NCBI GenBank assembly: GCA_017562135.1
Contig: QEYB01000412.1
Span: 1-64,000 of the forward strand
DNA from: Dipylidium caninum
Lineage: Eukaryota; Platyhelminthes; Cestoda; Cyclophyllidea; Dipylidiidae
Length of the DNA: 64,000 nt
Direction: 5' to 3'
Under the pieces are notes generated by a model. It was given only the letters and a program-made list of their open reading frames with translations. It was not told the DNA's origin and ran no database searches. The translations under genes were made by a program, and so were the position numbers. The first letter of the stretch is position 1. Each line of letters opens with the position of its first letter. Below are positions 11,994 to 21,296 of this stretch, piece by piece.

Positions 11994-12332
11994 ATGCAGC
12001 GACTGTATGACTCTCTTCAATTGCCGATTGAAGCCCTCTTGCTATTCCTGTGTTCAGGACAGGTGATGCAGAAGCTCTTGTCGAAAGTTGGCCTGCTGGC
12101 TAACAGTATAATTTCGTATGCTGACGAGACTGATTTGTTTGGGTGCTTTTGCTGTGATGCTGAATATTTTCTGTTCTTAGTGATGCGCAGTTCACCCATT
12201 CACGCTTCCCACCCCAACTATGCCGAGTTAATCGCTTCACACTCTGCGACCGCCCTCATCGTCACACCCTTCAAGCCGCCACTCTTCCAAACGAACCTAC
12301 CGCACATGTTGTCGAAACAAACTCTCGTCTGA
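11994..12332 (+). CDS. Y2, exon-like ORF behind gene A, 112 aa
   Basis: The probable exon begins after the pyrimidine-rich TTCCTGTGTTCAG near 12,057. It reads VMQKLLSKVGLLANS, then IISYADETDLFGCF. Copies at 27,530 and 44,650 keep the frame to the same extent, and the G module keeps a distant version (SLFADAADND). The part behind residue 65 differs in frame between copies. It may be a late exon of gene A or a separate gene. Function unknown. Confidence 0.3.
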   Translation: MQRLYDSLQLPIEALLLFLCSGQVMQKLLSKVGLLANSIISYADETDLFGCFCCDAEYFLFLVMRSSPIHASHPNYAELIASHSATALIVTPFKPPLFQTNLPHMLSKQTLV

Positions 12333-12345
12333 GCTCATCCCCACC

Positions 12346-12366
12346 ACCCACCCACCCACCCACCCG
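12346..12366 (-). other. Potential G-quadruplex motif
   Basis: On the - strand there are five G3 runs separated by single T residues (the + strand reads CCCA repeated). The same position in the other A-Y copies, near 4,140-4,172, 27,795-27,818 and 44,957-44,981, keeps at least four C-runs of three or more despite length changes. It sits between Y and E, near the 3' ends of two converging genes. Confidence 0.5.
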
Positions 12367-12452
12367 AGCCCACGAGAAGGCTGCACTTTACTGTCAGCCG
12401 TGTGGTGACTAAAGCACACAACACGGCGCCCCTCTTCCTCAAACCACCTAAT

Positions 12453-13650
12453 TCAGAAGGGCGACCCGCTATACAACCTGTCCTCAGAGTAGGCAGAACG
12501 AGAGGGTCTCCTGCTTCGCAAAGCCATCTTCATTCTGACATGGCAGAGGAGTTCGATGGTAAGTACGTTCGAAGGTTTATTGAACAGTTGATTCGGAGAA
12601 TTGTTGGCACGCAGACCGAAGAGGAGGAGGTCTGCGCAGTTATCTTCGTCATACATCACCAAACGGTGTTTGGCGGTCACTTCGCTGTGAATGAAGGTGA
12701 CACGGGAGATGCCAATTACGCCGTTGTGCCTCTTTCCTCCCCCATCCACAAACTCCACCACTCTCGCCACGATGTCTGCCCACCGCGCTCACATCCTCCA
12801 TTTGCTGGTTGATTATGCCACTTCCACCACTGCACGCACTTCCTCAGAGTCATGAGGAACCTTCACGTGTGTGGACCTCACCTCGGCGTGCAGCTGCTTC
12901 ACCCGGTTGATGCGCAGCACATTGTTGGACTGCACCTTTGCGTCGACGAGGTTGAAGACGTGACTGATGACGAAGGCGTTCTTCTCCGTGTACGTCTGCT
13001 TACATCTTGCAGGAAGGTTGAAGAGAGCGGTGAAATCGTGTCGCCACTCTTCACGCTGCCTGGTATCTTTCGTATCCGGAAGCAAAAACAGACGATACAA
13101 AGGGGAGAATTGAAGGTGGAAAGGTGCGAGGTTTGTAAGATGTTCTCAGTTAGAGGCGAGGCGAGGCGAGGCATGCAAGTTGAGAGGATGGGGTAACATG
13201 CTGCGGCGGACCCGAGTCCTTGCAACAGCGTTGGAGCTCAAATTACGTCCCTCTACAATGCATTCGAATTTGCATTTTTGACTGCGAGACCCCTTGACAA
13301 TCCGAACTCCACGAGACGATGGTGTCGTCGCCACGCCAATCTTCATTTAAATAAGGCCGTTTGATGCACAACGCCCTTATAGCCAGTGTGGACGAGGTGG
13401 GCGATGGTCTTGGTGACGGCCTCGACGTCGTAGGCGCGAGACGGACAGCGACCTGCGGGGGAGAAAGCGAGTTAGGCGGAGGGGTGGGTGGTGTCAGTTG
13501 TCATGCAATGCGGACAGAGATGAAACGGGTGCTTACTCATTGGACTGTAGTCAGAGTAGAAGTGCACCCTCTTCTCCTCCTCTGCGGAAGTACAGGCAAT
13601 AGCCAGGGCGAGGAGAGGAGGAGGAGGTTGACTGGTGCGCTGACGTGCAT
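12453..13650 (-). pseudogene. B2, family B gene fused to an E end, shortened
   Basis: The start ATGCACGTCAGC lies at 13,650. The signal exon reads MHVSAPVNLLLL, and one base less or more gives ALAIACTSAEEEKRVHFY. The donor is ATGA then GTAAGC. Exon 2, after TTTCTCCCCCGCAG, reads RCPSRAYDVEAVTK then TIAHLVHTGYKALCIK in phase. Exon 3 (about 12,990-12,850) reads EKNAFVISHVFNLVDAKVQ then NNVLRINRVKQLHAEV. About 150 nt present in B5 (45,427-45,578) are missing at 12.81 kb, which removes the following exon and its 3' splice site. The tail (12,770-12,453) reads HNGVIGISRVTFIHSEV as in E. Confidence 0.45.
13154..13173 (+). repeat. GAGGC tandem, four units
   Basis: GAGGC is repeated four times within the B intron, and also in the same place in B5 near 45,914-45,933. 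This is a short simple repeat with no clear function. Confidence 0.7.
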
Positions 13651-13905
13651 TCCGAATGGATGGATGCTGCTACATTTTTGTGCGGCTATTTTATGCAGGT
13701 GAGGGTGTACATTAGTTAAGACTGCACACGGCAAGAAAACGGTCTCGTGGCATGGTAAAAGAAGGGCAATGTACCCCCAGTTCATCGTCTTTTTGCAAAC
13801 TTTCCGTGTGATAGTCTCGCGTGAGTATGTTCCGTTTCTGCTCAGCGTCGTCTGATTCCCCAACCGCGCACGCTTCAAGCGCAGCCTTCGTGTCGGTGAC
13901 TTGGC

Positions 13906-14184
13906 GTGTGCGGGGGAGCGAAGGCCACTGTAATGAGCGAGCATCAGCAAGGTTACCTTTTGTCAGGTAAGACAGCTTGTTTGCCATGTTGGAGTGAGGC
14001 GGTCACATGGCAGGCATGGAATTGTATACTGGTAGAGTCAACACTCAATAGTTGCCTGCGTTTAAACTCCTGTGCAATGCTTGTGGTCGAACCACAGAGA
14101 CGTAAGATGCGCCTTATAAAACCGTCAACGGTGATCGTGAAGGCCGTGCAAATGAATTCTGAAGAAATAGCACCAGACAATTAA
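13906..14184 (+). CDS. ORF of 92 aa upstream of D, unknown
   Basis: A + strand frame ending RLIKPSTVIVKAVQ then MNSEEIAPDN before the stop at 14,182-14,184. It starts inside the intergenic region that separates B (- strand) from D (+ strand), so the two genes are divergent. The copy near 46,700-46,960 keeps the last 25 codons but has a frame change upstream. No motif is recognised. The opposite strand is also open. Confidence 0.2.
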   Translation: MCGGAKATVMSEHQQGYLLSGKTACLPCWSEAVTWQAWNCILVESTLNSCLRLNSCAMLVVEPQRRKMRLIKPSTVIVKAVQMNSEEIAPDN

Positions 14185-14299
14185 GCAACTTAGAGGTGAG
14201 CTCGTACGCATACGTGCAACTCCGAAGGTTATAAGTTTCACAGTTGAAATCGAGTGTGCTTACACACGAGGGCAGCACAATGATACGTCATGCAGTATC

Positions 14300-14554
14300 A
14301 TGCGAATCACGAAAACAAATGATTCTAAAACAATGTGCTCCTCATTAAGTCGACCACGACGACAACGACGAAGAAGAAGAGAAGAAGAAGAAAAAGAAAA
14401 AGAAGTAGAAGCCTTGATCGTAAAGGTAGAAGCGGCGAAAATTGCCACTGCAGCTACTACGCATGAAATGAAAGTGGCATACGTGCCTGTCTCCTCCGTT
14501 TCTCTTGTTACCAAGACTAAAATATATACCATTTGGGATGGAGACCATAGATAA
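14300..14554 (+). CDS. D2, 5' exon of gene D, unknown
   Basis: Frame from ATG at 14,300: a very charged Arg/Glu/Lys stretch encoded by a GAA-rich tract, then VKVEAAKIATAATTHEMK and VAYVPVSSVSLVTKTKIYTI, ending at a stop after GDHR. The last segment is related to exon 4 of B and C (VAYVP..SSVSPVTT; LAYTPVSCVSPITT), so D is a fourth member of the family on the other strand. A pyrimidine-rich stretch and a possible 3' splice site follow at 14,585-14,630, and the next exon is seen best at 47,418-47,744. Confidence 0.3.
   Translation: MRITKTNDSKTMCSSLSRPRRQRRRRREEEEKEKEVEALIVKVEAAKIATAATTHEMKVAYVPVSSVSLVTKTKIYTIWDGDHR
14373..14412 (+). repeat. GAA/AAG microsatellite
   Basis: Purine-only run of GAA and AAG triplets inside the D frame. 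The second copy is at about 47,146-47,180 and has a different length, which shifts the frame there. Confidence 0.8.
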
Positions 14555-14639
14555 ATGCATATGAGGAGTTGACGCTCCCCCTTTACTTGTTCTACTTTCT
14601 CTTCTTTTTCTTATTAACTCACGGACGGCGGATGAGCGC

Positions 14640-15300
14640 GGTGGGCAGACATGGCGGCGAAAGCGGTGAACATTGGAGAGAAGAGAAGAATCAGCTTATG
14701 CAGACGTGTGGCACGAATGTGTGGACTGGGCGGTGAGAAACTTTTCCGACCATAAATTGTCACAGAGTGCCAGGTGACCTGCACGTTGACTGACCTGACC
14801 ACGTGGAAACAGACAAGAATCAAGCAAGCAAACACAAAATTAGCCTTCTTCCTCCTTTAAGCGGCACGATTCAGCACGGTAGCTGGTGCACTGGATGCTC
14901 TCCGACGTCACGTAACTGTTTGCTCTCCTCCGGGGTGTGGTAAGCGATGATAAAAACTGCTCTGAGGCGCTTATTCCGAGGCCGCCTCAGCCTTGTTGCG
15001 GGCCGGAGCGAACCATGAGACGCGTCGGCTGCCAAGCTCCGGACGCGCTAGCGCCTGAGTTGTTTGGGCCGAACTGTCGTGGCTAAATGAGAAACTTGTA
15101 ACACAAGCCGTTTTGACAATTTGTATGACAAATGTGTCAGAGACTTTGAAGCCTCAGGTCAAGTTACTCTCAAACTAACTGCCACTCTGACTGCAGAAGG
15201 TCGATTCTAGCTGAAAACCCTTGCTTCCTGATTCTGGCTACCTTCTAACTCGTCCGCCACTACGTCACAACATCCCTCCTGAGTGTGGCTGTTGAAGATC
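14640..15300 (+). other. D downstream exon region and K entry
   Basis: Carries the exon read at 47,418-47,744 (CQVTCTLTDLTTWKQTR segment near 14,767-14,815) but with indels. From 14,757 on, this sequence is also present as a third direct copy at 58,786-61,549. Nothing else is recognised up to 15,300. Confidence 0.35.
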
Positions 15301-15315
15301 CTGTGTGCACTTGAA

Positions 15316-15639
15316 TTAGCTTGGTGAGTTGCCTTTCGTGTCACCGACTTGCATGCAGGCAAAGTGTTTGACTACGGGTCGGGTAAAGTGCATTGCCTCG
15401 AGCAGGTGTGGCGACGAAGAGGCACCAGTCAAGGGCTGCAGACCTTGTGTTTGTTTAAGGAGGTGTTGGCCGAAGCGGAGCTTCATGACACTCGGACTCT
15501 TGGCGGTAATCGTCCACTCGGCACTTTCCAGGCCTCCTCCGATTCTCTCGGAAGTTGTGCCTGTCAATTCTCTACTGAGTAGAGAAATGAATTTCCCATG
15601 ATCTGCACTCGACAGACATGCCTTAACTTTCACATTCAC
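15316..15639 (-). CDS. K minus-strand ORF, 107 aa, unknown
   Basis: Reads from MNVKVKACLSSADHGKF to MQVGDTKGNSPS. Within it are KLRFGQHLLKQTQGLQPL and LEAMHFTRPVVKHFACMQ. It is intact here. At 48,141-48,443 it is open with one local frame change, and at 59,338-59,547 the second half is intact. The opposite strand is also open (15,329-15,601), so coding strand is not certain. No signal peptide and no known domain are seen. Confidence 0.3.
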   Translation of the reverse strand: MNVKVKACLSSADHGKFISLLSRELTGTTSERIGGGLESAEWTITAKSPSVMKLRFGQHLLKQTQGLQPLTGASSSPHLLEAMHFTRPVVKHFACMQVGDTKGNSPS

Positions 15640-15742
15640 AGGCTACTTGTAACGCAGTGAGTAAACATGTTGGATCGGTGATTATAACGGCCGCGTCTTC
15701 GCCGTTTTTCGGTCCCTGAGGGAGACTATGTACTGATATCAT

Positions 15743-15982
15743 ATGCTCATACCATGTTCATTCAATCAAATCATGACAAGTGACGAAGATGACATCTCAA
15801 AAGCAACCTCTCAATTCGAGTTGTCGAGTGTCACGCACCAATCTGATCGGGCCTCGGTGTTCACTCTCCTGCTGGTGGATGCGATCATTGTTACAGTGGG
15901 CGAATATCATTTTAAAATGCCGAGTTCGTGCAATGGGTCAGTACGATTGATTCGCATCATTCATTTGAAGTGCACCTCTTAA
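15743..15982 (+). CDS. K plus-strand ORF, 79 aa, M-like
   Basis: Starts MLIPCSFNQIMTSDEDDIS and ends IRIIHLKCTS. The copies at 59,768-60,004 and 48,586-48,792 keep the frame to the same stop. In those copies the middle reads GEYHFKCRVRAMG. The M module 2.5 kb downstream has the related GDYYCKSRVHSMG followed by LIRIIHLNC, so K and M are old duplicates. The pattern with one Cys before and one after a turn recalls the F-G region of Ig-type folds, but this is only a resemblance. Confidence 0.35.
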   Translation: MLIPCSFNQIMTSDEDDISKATSQFELSSVTHQSDRASVFTLLLVDAIIVTVGEYHFKMPSSCNGSVRLIRIIHLKCTS

Positions 15983-16299
15983 ATGGATGAGGCCTAAGTT
16001 GTTGATGAGTGTTTGGAGCACACGGTCAGGGGAAGGCGCGATATCAGTGAGTAGCGCTGAAACAATCGGTTAAGGCGGCAATGAATGATTTAAGTCAAGG
16101 CTTAGGAAAGGTATGAAAGTTTGCTGTCCGAGATAGGCCATCAAAGGCCACAGTTTATTCATGTACGCGAGTTTATTTAATGATTATTCTATACGTACAC
16201 GACTTCGGAACAAACGCCAAGCAGCTGTCAAACCGTCAACTATTTACTCCTCACTGAGAAATAACTGACGACTGTCTGACCTGATCTGAGGTTTGGGAA

Positions 16300-17052
16300 A
16301 TGGAATGTGGCCTTACAGCAAGTGTGATAATATGGCAAATGGAGAATGAGACAACCGATTTTCTCAAAGGTTACCAAATGAACTGTGTGATTTTCCATCA
16401 ATCACCTTGTCATCCTACCCATTTGCAAAACATTTGTCGTACCGCCTTCCAACCCGCCGTCAGCATCACAACCAATCTTCACGACAGACAAAAGCATTGG
16501 TCCGAGTGGGAGAGCACTTATGTCTTTGCCTCTCTTCGCCTTTCATCACCCTTGCTTTGGCCGGCGACGTGTGAAATGGCCACAGTTGCCCTTTGATGCC
16601 TCACATCTACTCCGACCTGACATCCTTCGATGCCACTACACTTCAGCCTTCTCTTACTGGTTTGGAGAGATATTGTCGACCTACAAGTGCATGACTTCTC
16701 AACCACCCACCAGGCCACGAGAGCTGTCGTCTCCGTGACCAGTTTGTCTCGCGCGAAACACCACCTCACGTATCCAGTCACCACGGCTGCCAACATTGGC
16801 GCTTGCAGGGAAAGTGCCACCTGCGGTGCTTCGCGGTAGGTGCGGGCTCCTCTCGAGGGATGTGCAGTTGGTTACTTCGTGTCCCACGTCGATTTGATGG
16901 ATTACACGCTTGAACCAGACGGACAGACGTGGGTTGGCACTTCTGCCAGAACAGTATTCAGCACGGAATTTCGATTTCGAAGGTGTGCATTTCTGTATGT
17001 ACGTGTTTGTTTGAGTGCGTGCACACGCGTGTGCGTCTGTGCATTCGTGTGA
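16300..17052 (+). pseudogene. K long ORF, copy 1, frameshifted
   Basis: Counterpart of the uninterrupted 253-codon frame at 60,315-61,076. Here it is split into four overlapping frames by two or three single-base changes. The 5' part (MECGLTASVIIWQMENETTD) and the 3' part (LEPDGQTWVGTSARTVFSTE) are both readable. It ends in a GT-rich tract. Confidence 0.35.
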
Positions 17053-17541
17053 CATTGAATGCCTGTGTCTGTGCTCGTGTGGTTAGCGCAGCCACAGTGA
17101 TAGCTAATTCTACGTGACTCTAAGTTTTTCTGCTTTACATTAATGTTGTGATTGTAGGAAATGAAGGGTCAAGTAAACCAGTTTATTTGCTGTCCGATCA
17201 AGTCGACCCCGCTTGGGCTTTCTAGTCCTCACTCGACCTCTTAATTCCACTTTACGCCCTCATTTCACCCATGCCATTCGATTCTTATTTATATCATTGC
17301 GTTGATATCATAATCAATCAACATATCCTCTCTAGTCATTGCAACAGGAGCTTCATAGGCCTTCTCATTCTTGAATGCTTTCCTCTTTGACTAAATCCTA
17401 GTGTCTCAACTCACCAGTAGGAGAGGGAAATAAGCCACATTCAGCGCCGATAGACGCATTCCGTGCAAGTGAAGCTGAAAAGGTGTGTGACCTGGTCATT
17501 TGTAGGCATGCGACTCGGCTCGTACAGTTCCGTCTAAGTGG
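17053..17541. other. K-M spacer
   Basis: AT-richer spacer that contains no convincing frame. It is nearly identical at 49,940-50,312, inverted at 41,000-41,310, and partly repeated at 61,250-61,549. Confidence 0.6.
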
Positions 17542-17874
17542 CTATCGCACCACGACAACGTGAAGTCGATCAAATCGTCTGTGGATTTTGCTGCGTTTGA
17601 ACTTCACTGCATCACCGAGTCCTGTGCATTCGGGTGGCTGAAATGTCCTGCAAAAGCGATGTCCACATTGACAAGTGTTCATCATTGACATGCCTGAAAC
17701 GTTGAGTGGCCATTTAATCGGAAAACCTTCTTCTTCATATCTCGTGCCTGCGATCATCAGTGCCTCTCCACTTATTGCCACTTCTCGTCCCTCCAGTCGC
17801 TCAGACTCCAACAGCGCCTTGGTGAGACGACTGGCGAGTGAGTGCATTAACGCGCTGTCAACCATGAGACGCAC
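17542..17874 (-). CDS. M minus-strand ORF, 110 aa, Cys-containing
   Basis: From MRLMVDSALMHS to the stop after LHVVVVR. It contains MNTCQCGHRFCRTF and PECTGLGDAVKFK. The inverted copy at 40,545-40,877 is intact over the same 110 codons. The copy at 50,313-50,597 shifts near its end. A possible 3' splice site (TTCTGACAG) lies just before the first codon, which would join it to the signal-peptide frame at 17,940-18,155. Four cysteines and a CxC-x-H-x2-C cluster might bind metal, but the function is unknown. Confidence 0.35.
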   Translation of the reverse strand: MRLMVDSALMHSLASRLTKALLESERLEGREVAISGEALMIAGTRYEEEGFPIKWPLNVSGMSMMNTCQCGHRFCRTFQPPECTGLGDAVKFKRSKIHRRFDRLHVVVVR

Positions 17875-17939
17875 CTGTCAGAACTCATTCCACATGACGC
17901 TGTGCGGTCACTGCCCGCAGGCAAAGCCATACAAAAGGA

Positions 17940-18155
17940 CTAATGCATGAACGGTTTTTGTTGGGTGGGGATGAAACACCCATGACGACTGATCAGAGCA
18001 AGTGAAAAGCGGGAAGGAATGCATTTAACTTGACAGAGAGTGAATTTATCCTTGGCGAAGCTGTGTTTCCTCGGCGACACGACGAGCTCTCTGCATGTGG
18101 CCAGGTAAACGAGGGTGATGGCGAGGGTCTGCGCAACCAACTGTCTTCCCGTCAT
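17940..18155 (-). CDS. M signal-peptide exon or small secreted peptide, 71 aa
   Basis: MTGRQLVAQTLAITLVYLAT is a plausible signal peptide, followed by CRELVVSPRKHSFAKDK. The frame runs 71 codons here and in the copy at 50,755-50,970. In the inverted short-unit copies (32,983 and 40,265) the start reads ATGGCCGGGTAG, so the fourth codon is a stop and those copies cannot use this start. It probably belongs with the 110-aa ORF at 17,542-17,874 as first and second exon. Confidence 0.4.
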   Translation of the reverse strand: MTGRQLVAQTLAITLVYLATCRELVVSPRKHSFAKDKFTLCQVKCIPSRFSLALISRHGCFIPTQQKPFMH

Positions 18156-18263
18156 GGCAGGATCCTCTTCCCTTATCCTAGGGGAATCAAATAGACGTAC
18201 TGTCATATAATTCGTGCTCATACTATGGCCAGTCAAAATTATGACAAGTAGAGAAATTGACAT

Positions 18264-18539
18264 TTGAAAAAGCCACCAATGAATTTGAGATGTGGAGTGT
18301 CATGCTGCAATTCGATTGGACCACGGTGCTCACTCTATCCAGCCCACTGTTTAACGCTGTCGTTCGATGCGATTATAAACACGGCCGGGGATTATTATTG
18401 CAAATCTCGAGTTCATTCAATGGGTCAGGAAGGATTGATTCGCATTATTCATCTGAATTGCGCCGCCTCATTCGATAAGACCTCGATTGCCGATGGTTTT
18501 TTCAGTGTATACGAACACGGAAGGGCGCGATATCACTAA
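18264..18539 (+). CDS. M plus-strand ORF, 91 aa, K-like
   Basis: Frame with MKKPPMNLRCG at the start and, in the second half, GDYYCKSRVHSMGQEGLIRI then IIHLNCAASF. A second frame (18,257-18,478) reads KATNEFEMWSVMLQFDWT, which matches KATSQFELSSV of K, so one base is lost between the two halves. Counterparts lie at 51,105-51,413 (+) and, inverted, at 21,589-22,094 and 54,398-54,832. Confidence 0.3.
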   Translation: MKKPPMNLRCGVSCCNSIGPRCSLYPAHCLTLSFDAIINTAGDYYCKSRVHSMGQEGLIRIIHLNCAASFDKTSIADGFFSVYEHGRARYH

Positions 18540-19553
18540 ACATCGTTGGACCAATTATCATAATCGCATAGACGAAACTCGTCCACGAGGTGTTTGACAG
18601 CGGTACAGGGAATCTTCTAAATGGGCGAATGTATCGAAGAGATTGTTGCCATGTTTACCAAAGTAGAAATCGGTGAGTATTAATCGCGACTTGTTGAAAT
18701 GGGGCGAAGTCCGCTGCTCGGTTGCAGGTGAGTGTGGGGGTTCGCAGCTGGGGGTAGGAAAGAGACGCGAGTTATCTCTTGACAAGTGCTGCTGCTGTCA
18801 GTGTCAGGTGCAGCTAACCACCCGTTAATAGGCGTTGTTCATTTGTGCTGTCCAAAATAAGCCCTCAAATGCCTCTTTTTCTCCCAGTGTGAGAGTTAGT
18901 TTGCAGCTTATTCTCTACGAACACCACGGCGGATTTAACCCTAGGCAGCTATTAAACCGGCAACTATTGACTCCTCACAGAGAAATATATGACCACTGTC
19001 TGATCTGATCTGAGGATTGGGAAATGGAATGCGGGCTTACAGCACAATTTATAATGCCGCCTAACCATTGACCTCAATCGTTTCAGTAAAGGGTGTTTGG
19101 CTGAACACACTATTCTTTTCCATGTCCACCCAGCCACCTTGCCGGTTACCTCCGTCAAGTTGCCGAGAGTCGATGTGTTGAAGTGTGTGAATCCTCGTCA
19201 TTCTACGTTTTCACCAGTGATCCGGGCGTAGACTCCCATTTGGGCTATCGGCCTACTCCTCACGCGTTTGCGTCTGACAAACATTCCGCTGCATTACAAA
19301 ACACCTTTATTACCTCGAAGTGCTCCAGGATCGCTTCTACGCAGAACGTCGTCCTCAGACGAAATGGAGACACCCGCGCCTACTGACATGACATGCGGGA
19401 AACACTTGTTCTGAGAATGTAAATGCACGTGCTTCATTTTCCACGAAATGGAACCATCGGCTCACCGACTGCCTGCGTTAAACCACATCAATCCACGCCC
19501 ACAGTAAGGCTCGAAGACTCAGCGGGAAGCGGTGTTGGCGGCTGCGACGACGC
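18540..19553. other. M-H spacer with weak ORFs
   Basis: Shares with K the block that begins GGGAAATGGAATG at 19,019 but then diverges. A 67-codon frame at 19,183-19,386 (MCESSSFYVFTSDPGVDSHL at its start) is kept for 20 codons at 51,990 and then shifts. I see no firm gene. Confidence 0.3.
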
Positions 19554-20324
19554 ATGTGGTTAGGGATTTCTGAATACATGCTGATGCGCAGTGGAACAAG
19601 GGAAACGTTCAGTTTCCCAAAGGGGAACAAAAACCTCTTTGATCCCATTCTGTGGATACCTTCGGGCGCAGTGGAAGCATTGCTATGGTTGTTGGCAGGA
19701 GAATGCAAGGACAATGATCACATTCATCACCATCTTGTCGACCGCTGGCAATCCTTAAAGGGGCATTGCAGCGTTAGCGCTCTCCGCGCCACGTCGAGCT
19801 TCGCGATCACTGTTGGCATGCCAGTATGCACAGTTGCGGAATCGTCCGAAGGCATTTCATTGCAACCTTCACACCACGCAGCACGTCGCAGTAGCTCTGG
19901 TCCAACCTGCCCCTCAAGGCTGCCTTGCCATTGGAGGGGCGAGTTAATGTCCTGCACCGAAATATGCCCTCCGAAGGTCGCGGATGGGTTTCCACTCTCA
20001 CCTCCAACGTCGAAGCATACCTCTTGTAGGTCTGTGACTGTTGACAGCCGGAGGCAGTTCGAGGGCACATTTCGTGGACTTCACATGGGAATGCATCCGC
20101 CTAGTCGATCTGAATCCTCACCTGACCACCAGACGAAAGTGACTCCTGCACGACTGCCTCCACAAGATTTCCAATCTGACGCATCAACAAGCCGGGAGAC
20201 CGAGCGGGTCTCCTCGTTCTCATGCACACGCCGACTGCACGACATGAAGGGGACGCAGCAGGGAGGAACGCTGTCCGATGAGGTTGAGACAAGTCCAGGT
20301 GGTCCGAGTGCACTGTTCACGTGA
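19554..20324 (+). CDS. H plus-strand ORF, 256 aa, doubtful
   Basis: This is the longest frame in the window but is not supported by its copy. At 52,370-53,139 the same frame is broken by several indels. The opposite strand is open over much of the same stretch (see 52,812-53,285). Composition is rich in Ser, Thr and Pro, with no recognised domain. It is listed because of length only. Confidence 0.12.
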   Translation: MWLGISEYMLMRSGTRETFSFPKGNKNLFDPILWIPSGAVEALLWLLAGECKDNDHIHHHLVDRWQSLKGHCSVSALRATSSFAITVGMPVCTVAESSEGISLQPSHHAARRSSSGPTCPSRLPCHWRGELMSCTEICPPKVADGFPLSPPTSKHTSCRSVTVDSRRQFEGTFRGLHMGMHPPSRSESSPDHQTKVTPARLPPQDFQSDASTSRETERVSSFSCTRRLHDMKGTQQGGTLSDEVETSPGGPSALFT

Positions 20325-20362
20325 ATGGGAGTTTTGATGGCACCATAAGAGGCATTAGGCAA
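20081..20362 (-). CDS. H minus-strand ORF, copy 1
   Basis: Same frame as the 157-aa ORF at 52,812-53,285 (YGAIKTPIHVNSALGPPG near the start). It has a donor-like CAG-GTGAGG at about 20,122 on this strand and a second one, GAG-GTGAGAG, near 20,001, which would outline a short exon. The parallel frame reading LVEAVVQESLSSGGQ ends exactly at the first donor. Confidence 0.22.
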   Translation of the reverse strand: MPNASYGAIKTPIHVNSALGPPGLVSTSSDSVPPCCVPFMSCSRRVHENEETRSVSRLVDASDWKSCGGSRAGVTFVWWSGEDSDRLGGCIPM

Positions 20363-20453
20363 GTGACTCTGCAGTCTTTCTCAGTCGCCAAGGCTGAGCT
20401 CGCTGATTGCGTAATGATGACGCGGTCCCATGTGGATAGAATGTGATGCAGCG

Positions 20454-20833
20454 CTAGCAACTGTCAAACGTCTTCATGGGTGTCATGGTGATTTGTCCAC
20501 ATTTGAGTTTTCCTCTGACGGAGGCGAGGAACCACTTCCTACCAACCACGACATATGACAGAACAGATCCCGCGAGGAGACGGGACGAGGAGAAAGGCGG
20601 CAGGACACGTGAAAACGGGTTGTGATGGTGGCAGCTCGATGAGGTGAATGACCGCGGACAGGGTGAAACGCAAGAAGACTGAGGATTTTCCTCTCTGCAA
20701 GTCCTGGTTGGAAAGTGGAGAGACGAGACAACTGCGTAATGGTGAACTGCGAGGCGGACTTGCCTCCTCCAAGTGCACAACCTCGAGACAAAAACACTCG
20801 CCATCGGCCGTCTATCGTTGCAACAGAACTCAC
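20454..20833 (-). CDS. H minus-strand ORF, 116 aa
   Basis: Two overlapping - strand frames are open. The one ending WFLASVRGKLKCGQ then ITMTPMKTFDSC stops at 20,454. The one starting MSSVATIDGRWRVFLSRG is also open at 53,272-53,652. An extra T in the second copy fuses them differently. This looks like the 3' end of a - strand gene, function unknown. Confidence 0.2.
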
Positions 20834-21126
20834 CCCTCCGGGCGAGGTTACTGCGCTGATTTAAATATAAACGTCCTCCGCATCACGTCGACGCCCGTTT
20901 ATGAACTTCTCCCCAGCAGAGCCTCGAGAAGTTGACCGACTTGGCAGAAGAATCTACACCACTGCCGCAGTCTGGTGAACGTAGACTGTGGTTGGGCCTC
21001 CAGAAGGCCACTTTGCCCACATCCTCAAATTCTTGGAGCCCAAGACATCCTGGACATCAGACGTCCGCCTCACGCCCCAACCACTGCTTCCTCATCAGTT
21101 CCCCTTTGTCTGCATGGAGAAATAAA
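20648..21126 (+). CDS. H plus-strand ORFs ending at an AATAAA
   Basis: The + strand frame starting MTADRVKRKKTEDFPLCK runs to 20,935. In the other copy (53,464-53,796) one base less extends it to DRLGRKIYTTAAVW. After two in-frame stops the same frame goes on as GPPEGHFAHILKFLEPKTSW and ends at a MEK-stop at 53.94 kb that overlaps an AATAAA (21,121-21,126 here, 53,940-53,945 there). The closeness of stop and AATAAA suggests a gene end, but the two stops need a splice or an error. Confidence 0.22.
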
Positions 21127-21296
21127 CAAGTCCGCAATTTGGCCTCTCTTCTAAGTTTATTTTTACCAAGGCATACTCGGCATTGGCATGTGTTTATCGT
21201 GGAATCGTGGCAGTTATGCCCTTCCCCAAACTCTCACTCATCTCGTCGTCGTCGTTGTGAGCAGCCGGCAAGTGTATTGCAATCACCGCACCGAAG

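Noticed and set aside
12540..12570. Start of a + strand gene (ATGGCAGAGGAGTTCG followed by GGTAAGT donor)
   Set aside because: The donor is good, but the sequence downstream is the 3' end of E on the other strand and no matching + strand exon follows. Possible, not supported.
13350..13470. Core exon IAHLV..GYKALCI as an RNase P subunit p30 N-terminus
   Set aside because: The spacing of hydrophobic residues is suggestive, but the signal peptide and the rest of the protein do not fit.
16300..17060. Cys/Val-rich C-terminus of the K long ORF as real protein
   Set aside because: It is translation of a GT-rich repeat whose length varies between copies; the true end is probably earlier.
20000..20160. 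Similarity of an H - strand frame to GMC oxidoreductase ends
   Set aside because: Only a loose impression from a few residues; the frame has no catalytic motif and is not continuous.
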